A DNA stretch of 64,000 nt from Porogramme epimiltina. Taxonomy: Eukaryota; Basidiomycota; Agaricomycetes; Polyporales; Polyporaceae. The translations under genes and the position numbers were made by a program. The stretch lies in the NCBI GenBank assembly GCA_900155495.1, contig FTLJ01000230.1, positions 1 through 64,000 of the forward strand. Reading direction: 5' to 3'. Under the pieces are notes generated by a model. It ran no database searches. It was not told where the DNA came from and saw nothing but the letters and a program-made list of their open reading frames with translations. Below, piece by piece: positions 58,401 through 64,000 of the stretch (position 1 is the stretch's first letter; every line of letters begins with the position of its first letter).

Positions 58401-59541
58401 AGACGCAAGCGCGACTGAACCTGTCGGAGAAGCTCGACGACTCGCAGGCGAACCTGCGCTCGGCGGAGAGCGAGACGGCGACGCTGAGGACGCGGATCGC
58501 GGAGCTCGAACAGCGGCTGTCCAAGGACCAGCGGGCGCTGCTCTCGGCCGAGGCTCAGTACCGCGATCAGCTGACGGAACGCAACACACTGCTGCTCACC
58601 ATCTACCAGTACATGGATAAGATCGTGGGTGTCGACAAGACGCCGGTACGTGTCATCTCCGTTCTTCTCGCAGTTGGGCATCGTCACTGACATCCTGCAA
58701 CAGAAAAAGCACGGGCAAGCAGAGACGAAGCCGTTCACGAACTTCGCCGTGTTCCACGATAACCTGATCACCCGACTAAAGGCGCTGAGCCACATCCAGT
58801 CCGAGTTCGAGAAGCGCGCCAAAGAGGCCGAGCAGCGGTACAGCGACAAGCTGAACGACATGCGCAAGCAGCTCGACCTGCGCTGGAAACAGATCGACAA
58901 GTTCGAGGCGAGCGTGAAGACTATCGCGGAGGCGAAGGCCACGTGGCGCAAGAAGCTCAGCGCGAAGGAGGGGGAGATCGAGGCTCTTCAGGTATGTGCT
59001 TTACCCTATATTCCTTGCTTGCCTGATGCATTGCTTATCTATGTACTAACGCGGGGACGTAACAGGCAACAAACGCCGCATTGCAGTCGCACGTCGTCAG
59101 CCGCAAGGGGAACCAGGGGGATTCGATGGAGATTCGTTCGCTTACTGCGCGTGCTCAGAACGCGGAGCGGCGCGCGATTAACCTGCAGAACCAACTGCTG
59201 CAGTCGGAGGAGCGCCTCACGGCGGTCAATCAGAAGACGACTGCTACAGACAACAAATGGGAGGCCCGCGTGAAGGAGTATGAATCTCGCCTGAAGGCCG
59301 CAGAGGAGAAGATTAAGCGCGAGCGACAGGGAGGGAAGGAGCGCGCAGTGGAGTTGGAGAACCAATTGAAGTACGTCTCTTCCGTGACCCCGATTGCCTA
59401 CAACGTGGCTGACAAATTCAACTATCCCTTAGATCCCTTCAACGACAGCTTGAGCTCGCTAATAAGCGGACAAATACGCTCAATGATATCATGGAAGGTG
59501 CTGGACTTTCGACGAGAGGTTCTCCAAACGCTGGGAAGTAA
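55424..59541 (+). CDS. Cnn_1N coiled-coil protein (Mto1/Pcp1/ApsB-like)
   Basis: Seven exons (55424-55810, 56537-57439, 57492-57788, 57839-58645, 58704-58991, 59066-59370, 59433-59541) give 1,031 residues. The first 120 are Ser/Thr/Pro-rich. LTLRDQEK at the end of exon 1 joins HIDALKKENFNIKLKVHF and LEERLAQLAPDQIDAALKQN, the centrosomin motif 1 that recruits gamma-tubulin complexes. Almost all the rest is heptad-rich coiled coil (LEELEREREVRELRR-type runs), ending SLQRQLELANKRTNTLND and a short Ser/Gly tail. By family, it should act at spindle pole bodies or other microtubule-organising centres. The first intron, 726 nt, is far longer than the others (50-75 nt), and a small exon inside cannot be excluded. 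No PACT domain was identified. Confidence 0.88.
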
Positions 59542-59817
59542 ATACCTCCCCTTTCGCCCATCTACATATCCTATGCATCCGCTGTCCATATGCTTTCGTT
59601 TTGCCCTTCGTCACCTGCCTTGGAGTATCTCTCTTACCGCATAGGTACTGTACACTGTCTTTATACCAACCGCACGCATGATGTTACATTTACTGTATCA
59701 ACTACTGCTCATCCGACTTTATGCGCAATCGACTATAACTCGTAGCGCGACCGAATACGTCTTGCCACTCCACGTCCGCCAGGATCTTCCAATACTATCA
59801 TTTCCGAACGCTCACGC

Positions 59818-61108
59818 TCACAGGCCCCCGTTCGTCCAGCCGCCGTCAGCCACGACTATCTGTGAGTCCCAGTAGTCAGCCGCCTCGTTATAGGGCCTAG
59901 CTCTCATTAAGCCTTAATTCAGTGCTCACCTTGTTTGTCATGTACCCATTCGTTGCAAGCATGAGGACGATTGACGCTATCTCGTCTGGCTTTCCAAGTC
60001 TTCCTATGGGAATCTTGCTCTTTGTGCGCGGCCCAGACGGTCAACACACGCCGGGTCACTTCGTCAAAGGCCCCCCTACCTTGATCGCCTCTGTAGGGTT
60101 CGCCATCATCGCCGTATCTAAAGTTGCGAACGTGTCCATTAGGGCGCTTCCTGTTCGGTCACAATGCTGTCGTAGAGACCAACCTTCAATCAAGGCCGGT
60201 GCCACACCGTTCGTCAACTGTTCGGCATGGTTTGATGGTAAGCACAGCTACTTGGGGCTCGGGTAAATCTAAGCTTACAATGCCTTCTTTGCAGTACCGG
60301 AGGGACAGCCAGTGGATGAGCCCATGCAGAGCCGCTTTCGAAGATGCATACTGAGGCCCGATGACACCTCCGGTGCCGGCGGCGACGCTGGAAGTAGGAC
60401 AAGAGGTGTTTGAGTTTGTCAATACCGCTTCCAGCATACGTTGAACCGATCATGCAGCTTTGGGAAGGTGTAAGCATTTGCATGTAGCCCTTACCTCGAT
60501 GTAAAGATGATGCGTCCCCATTGCTTCTCCTGCATGAACGGCAGACACTTCTGTGCAAGCTGAATAGTCCAATGTTAAGTCTATTGCCCATTGTGTCGGT
60601 AGATCTGGTGGCAAGAGGAAATTCACGCACTACAAATCCCGTGCCTGTATTCGTCCGCCACGTCTCCTCAAACGCCTCCGCGCTCACGTTCTGCATGTCT
60701 CCCTCCGGTCCAATCCGTGGCCCAGTTACGCCGTGGTTACTGAACAGGATATCAGGGAAGCCGAGCTTATCCGTGACCTCGTCGTATAGCGAACGCGCAT
60801 TCTCGTACGAAGAGAGGTCTGCTGCAAATGCCACAGCACGAACACCTGGAGCCAGTGCAACGAGTTCTTCGACGAGGGCATCGGCTTTGGCCTTAGAGGC
60901 CACAGAGGAATGATGGACGGCGATAGAACAGCCGTTTTTGGCGAAGACCCTAGCAGTAGCTTGTCCAATTCCGCCTCTGTAAATGATCACAAAAAGCGAA
61001 GGGTCGATAGTATCAGCATCGAACAAAAATGAAGTGAGTTGGTACGCCGTACGTGCAGCCTGTGATCAGGGCAATCTTCCCTTGCAGAGGGAGCTCGCTG
61101 ACTGACAT
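59818..61108 (-). CDS. Short-chain dehydrogenase/reductase
   Basis: The start at 61108 encodes MSVSELPLQGKIALITGCT. After a short intron, RGGIGQATARVFAKNG completes the nucleotide-binding TGxxxGxG motif. SNHGVTG corresponds to the NNAG motif. IIFTSSVAAGTGG carries the catalytic Ser region and YASSK the Tyr and Lys. TNGVAPALIE, PIGRLGKPDEIASIVLML and IVVADGGW complete a FabG-like classical SDR with a stop at 59818-59820. It should be a soluble NAD(P)H-dependent carbonyl reductase or alcohol dehydrogenase. The fold resembles 3-oxoacyl-ACP reductases, but the substrate is open. Exons in the 3' third are small; one predicted intron after ALIEG would be only about 34 nt, so that border is doubtful. 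It lies just upstream of kinase 2 on the same strand. Confidence 0.86.
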
Positions 61109-61222
61109 GGTGGCTTGAATGAAGACGGCGTGCGAGTTCACTGACGTGATACTGGTCCTGGGAGAGTCACTGATCTAAGTTCTTTGCACCTGACATATCA
61201 GTTTGAAGTCGAGTTCGCACTG

Positions 61223-61237
61223 TCTTATAATGACGTC
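61223..61237 (-). promoter_or_regulatory. SDR upstream elements: TATA-like box and CRE palindrome
   Basis: TTATAA at 61224-61229 overlaps a perfect TGACGTCA palindrome at 61230-61237, about 120 bp upstream of the SDR start. TGACGTCA is the classic site for CREB/ATF-type bZIP factors. Function is inferred from position only. Confidence 0.4.
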
Positions 61238-61432
61238 ATCGATATCTAACACACTCTTAGGCACACAGCAAGGGGCTCTGACGAGGTGCGTCTTATAAGA
61301 TTGTGCACCTATCGTGCGCGCGCATTAACTCTGTTCAATTTTATACGAACAGAGAGAACTAAAAACACACTGTCGAATAAGTACAAATATACCCCAGCCC
61401 AGTGCTGCAAAGTCCCGAGGCAAGGCACGGAA

Positions 61433-63440
61433 TCAGAACATCCCACGTACACAGTACTCGAAGTCTTCCGGGTCCCAGCTCTCGACGTCAGACCCCGAAC
61501 CCTTCGCTTGTTTGAAGGCCAAGGCATCTTCGCACTCTCGGAGGGTGGAGGCCACGGCAAACGCATCTGGGTGAGGCTTCCAATCATCTGGACGGTCCTG
61601 TTAAGACGTGCCTCCCTCGAAGTCCAATTAGAGTACTCACGAACAGCGGTGCCGTCACGGACTGCCTTCCAAGACGATCCCCTGTTGACGAACCTCTCTG
61701 ACAGTCCGCGCGCGGTGATCCTCATCCGAGGATCGCGTTGCAGCATCTGAATTTCTCATCGTCAGCAATGCTGTTCTTGGAGACATAAGAGACTACTCAC
61801 CCATGTCAGCAGATAGGCGTACATCGGCCCTATCTTCTCCATCTCGTTGATGCTGTAGGGAAGCCCCACGACAGCGTCGTGTTCGGCGGACACTTCCGCG
61901 ACCGAATTTCCCTTGAACCTCCGCCCATCCGAGAGGCCGAGAACCTGCGCAATCACGAGTCCGAGGCTCCACACGTCCGCGACAGCCCCGAACCTCTCGC
62001 CCTTCACCATCTCCGGAGCCATGTACGGATATGTCCCGATAGGAGAGCGAGACGTCGACCACAATTCGTACTTCTCGGTCGGCACCGAGTGTGCCAGGCC
62101 GAAGTCGGCGAGGATAGCGCGCCCGTCTGCCGCAATGAGGACGTTTCCGGGCTTGATGTCGAAGTGCGCAATGCCGAGCTCGCGGAGGCTGCATAGCGCG
62201 CACAGCTGCGGTGAACGAGGCCGTGGTCAGCGCTTCGTAGGGAACGGAAGATAAGCAAGAACATACAAGTTCCTGCGCGTACAATGTCCGATCCCGTGTC
62301 GTGATCGGCTGTTTCCTCTTCAACACTTGGTGTAGGTCCGTCGGGTATAGGGGCTGTAGCACGCAGTCAGCTCATAGCGGCGAGTACGGAGAGGGAAACG
62401 CGTACCATTACGAAGTACACCTTCTCTGGGTCTTCCCATGACATCAAGAGCGGCACCAGGTACCGCGCCTTGCAGCCAGCCTTCCTCACGATGATCATCA
62501 TCTCTTGCTCCCACATGCAGTCTCCCCGCGTAAATCGGTGCTCACTCAAGGCAGGCTTGTGCATGATTTTGATCGCGAACGCGCGTCCGTTGCGGATCCC
62601 GCGGACAACGCGCCCCGTCGCGCCCGTGCCGAGCTTGTGAGTGACCGTAAATGCGATGCCGTTGTGCTCTATAGTCGGCCAGGAACGGACCGTTCGGAGT
62701 AATGGTGCGTGCGCGATGACACTGGCAGGGAGCCCATGGGCGGTGACGGCAAGGCGCGGAGACGAGACGATCAAAGGATACGGAAGGGGGAGAGGGGCGA
62801 GATGTGGTGGTGGAACAACCGGGAAAGGCGGTACGAGAGACAACGTTCGGAGGCTGGGAAGTGCGTGTTGAGCCGTTTGGAAGATCCGGTGATTGAGGTG
62901 AGGGTGCTGTGGATGTGGTTGGGCCCGGCCGATCGGAGCCCGTTGTGCAATCCGGTAGGGAGCGTCATCGGTAATCGCACTGGTGAACCATGTTGGAGGG
63001 ATGGCGGGGAGGGGTAGCCTGGGCAATTGGAGTTGACCACCCGCCACGACAAGAAGTGGTGAAGGCGAGGGTCGTGGATGCGCGCCGTCTTGTGGTTGTT
63101 GAACGTCGGTCTGCTCCTCAGTCTGAGTTTCCTTCTGACGGATCTGTTGCGCAGTAGCTCGGAGCGTCGCAACGGGAGTCTTTGGCCTGGTGGTTCCCCG
63201 TGGAGTGGTCATGACGGGCTCGTGGCGACGTACCGGGCCTAGCTGGCTTTGAAGGTGGTCATGGTCGCGGTGAACAGCGCCCTTGAGCGTGGGGGAACGC
63301 GGTTGGGCTGTTGGAGTTTTGGATGGTCGGTGTGTAGGTAGAGGGTATGGATTGTAGTTTGCGAGGCGCGACGGCCTCAGTGCGGTCGGGAGTGGTTGAG
63401 GACGGGGGTCGAACATAGTGAAGAAGGGTCCGTTGTGCAT
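61433..63440 (-). CDS. Protein kinase 2, paralogue of kinase 1
   Basis: Exons 62406-63440, 62267-62353, 61801-62205, 61641-61746 and 61433-61587 (in minus-strand order) give 595 residues. Exon order and the 87-nt second exon match kinase 1 exactly. The N-terminus MHNGPFFTMFDPRPQP with ALRPSRLANYN matches kinase 1, then a Pro-rich variable region. Kinase motifs: GTGATGRVV, FAIKIMHK, HFDIKPGN, ADFGLAHS and TYPYMAPEMV. The catalytic loop is HFD, again non-RD. The last exon starts after GTCCAG and gives HDWKP, matching the tail of kinase 1. A TATAAA near 63551-63558 (minus) lies about 112 bp upstream of the start, and an in-frame stop precedes it. It is probably a cytosolic or nuclear Ser/Thr kinase; substrates are unknown. 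Confidence 0.87.
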
Positions 63441-64000
63441 CGCTGTTAGAGTGATGGGTTTTGGAGGAGTGGCGGAGATGGCGGTTTGTGTTTAGGAGAG
63501 GAGGTCGTGGTGGTCTGTCTGAAGGATGTAGGAAGGTTTCGAGGCGTAGTTTTATATGTGAACAAAGCCACTTACCATGTGGCACGTGCTTGACCACAAC
63601 TCTTTGGCGCCGATCATGTCTCTTTGCTGAAGTAAGTCGGCGGTGGCAAAACAAAGACTGCTGATCACGACATTGACGCATGTTGGAGAGCGTCGCGATG
63701 ATGCATGTGTTCCAAGTCGAGCGCGGAAAAGCTAAACGATCATATAGCACAAACCGGCGTAGTGTTTGGTGACCTTCATTCACTGAGCCACATAGGTGAG
63801 GTCTGCTCGTCGAGGATCGATTATCGAATCACTGCGCCCCTCCTATGCAACACGATAAGGTGGGTAGTGATAGCGCACATGGTACTTGCAATAAAGACAC
63901 ACCTGCGGAAGGCTGTTGCAAGCCAGGGGCCACTCTTCTCCACGGGGCTCGCGGGGGGCGTGATATGCGAGCAGCGTTTTGGCCGTTTGGCAAGCGACAC
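63441..64000. other. Window end, promoter of kinase 2
   Basis: Apart from the kinase 2 leader and TATA box, no gene is supported up to the window edge. Confidence 0.4.

Noticed and set aside
56992..58951. Long Ser- and Leu-rich frames antisense to the coiled-coil gene
   Set aside because: Mirror images of Glu/Arg/Leu heptad codons on the sense strand; no independent evidence.
1..64000. CRISPR arrays, rRNA operons and a classical PKS/NRPS-type metabolite cluster
   Set aside because: No regularly spaced repeats, rRNA signatures or synthase domains were seen; the gene structure is eukaryotic.

Overview
The window looks like nuclear DNA of a basidiomycete fungus, most likely a wood- or litter-decaying agaricomycete. 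This is inferred from gene structure and content: many short introns of about 50-70 nt with GT..AG ends, compact TATA promoters, tandem arrays of microsomal cytochrome P450s, secreted sedolisins, a Zn2Cys6 regulator and a Cnn_1N spindle-pole-type coiled-coil protein. No species can be named from the sequence.

Layout. 1-3.2 kb is gene-poor. It carries a 1,314-bp hAT-like DNA element (50-1363) with an 8-bp target duplication, inserted into a short tandem-repeat tract. From 3.3 to 42.7 kb lies a cytochrome P450 cluster with an approximate mirror arrangement. The left arm is sedolisin 1 (+) followed by P450s A, B, C and, after a C2-domain gene, D (all -). The right arm is P450s E, F, G, H (all +) followed by sedolisin 2 (-). 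At both outer ends the sedolisin and the outermost P450 converge tail to tail. D and E point away from each other around a centre holding a 711-residue low-complexity protein gene and a GC-rich gene-free stretch. All eight P450s are close paralogues with AGMDTTS, ExxR, PERW and cysteine-loop motifs. The array grew by segmental duplication: a roughly 4.1-kb unit carrying B was copied to give C, and a block [F 5' half - spacer - G - sedolisin 3' end] was duplicated to give [F' pseudogene - spacer - H - sedolisin 2]. That event left a sedolisin fragment fused to a P450 fragment near 36.81 kb.

From 44.4 to 63.4 kb are ordinary single genes: an unknown Ser/Pro-rich protein, a protein kinase, a membrane-anchored TAP-like alpha/beta-hydrolase, a transcription factor with two tandem Zn2Cys6 clusters (one completed by a 13-nt micro-exon), the Cnn_1N coiled-coil protein, a short-chain dehydrogenase, and a second kinase paralogous to the first on the opposite strand.

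The P450s are predicted ER-anchored monooxygenases of unknown substrate. The sedolisins are predicted secreted acid peptidases. A joint pathway is not shown by the sequence; the shared location may simply reflect co-duplication. P450 letters A-H are labels used only here. Intron borders were read by eye and the less certain ones are flagged.
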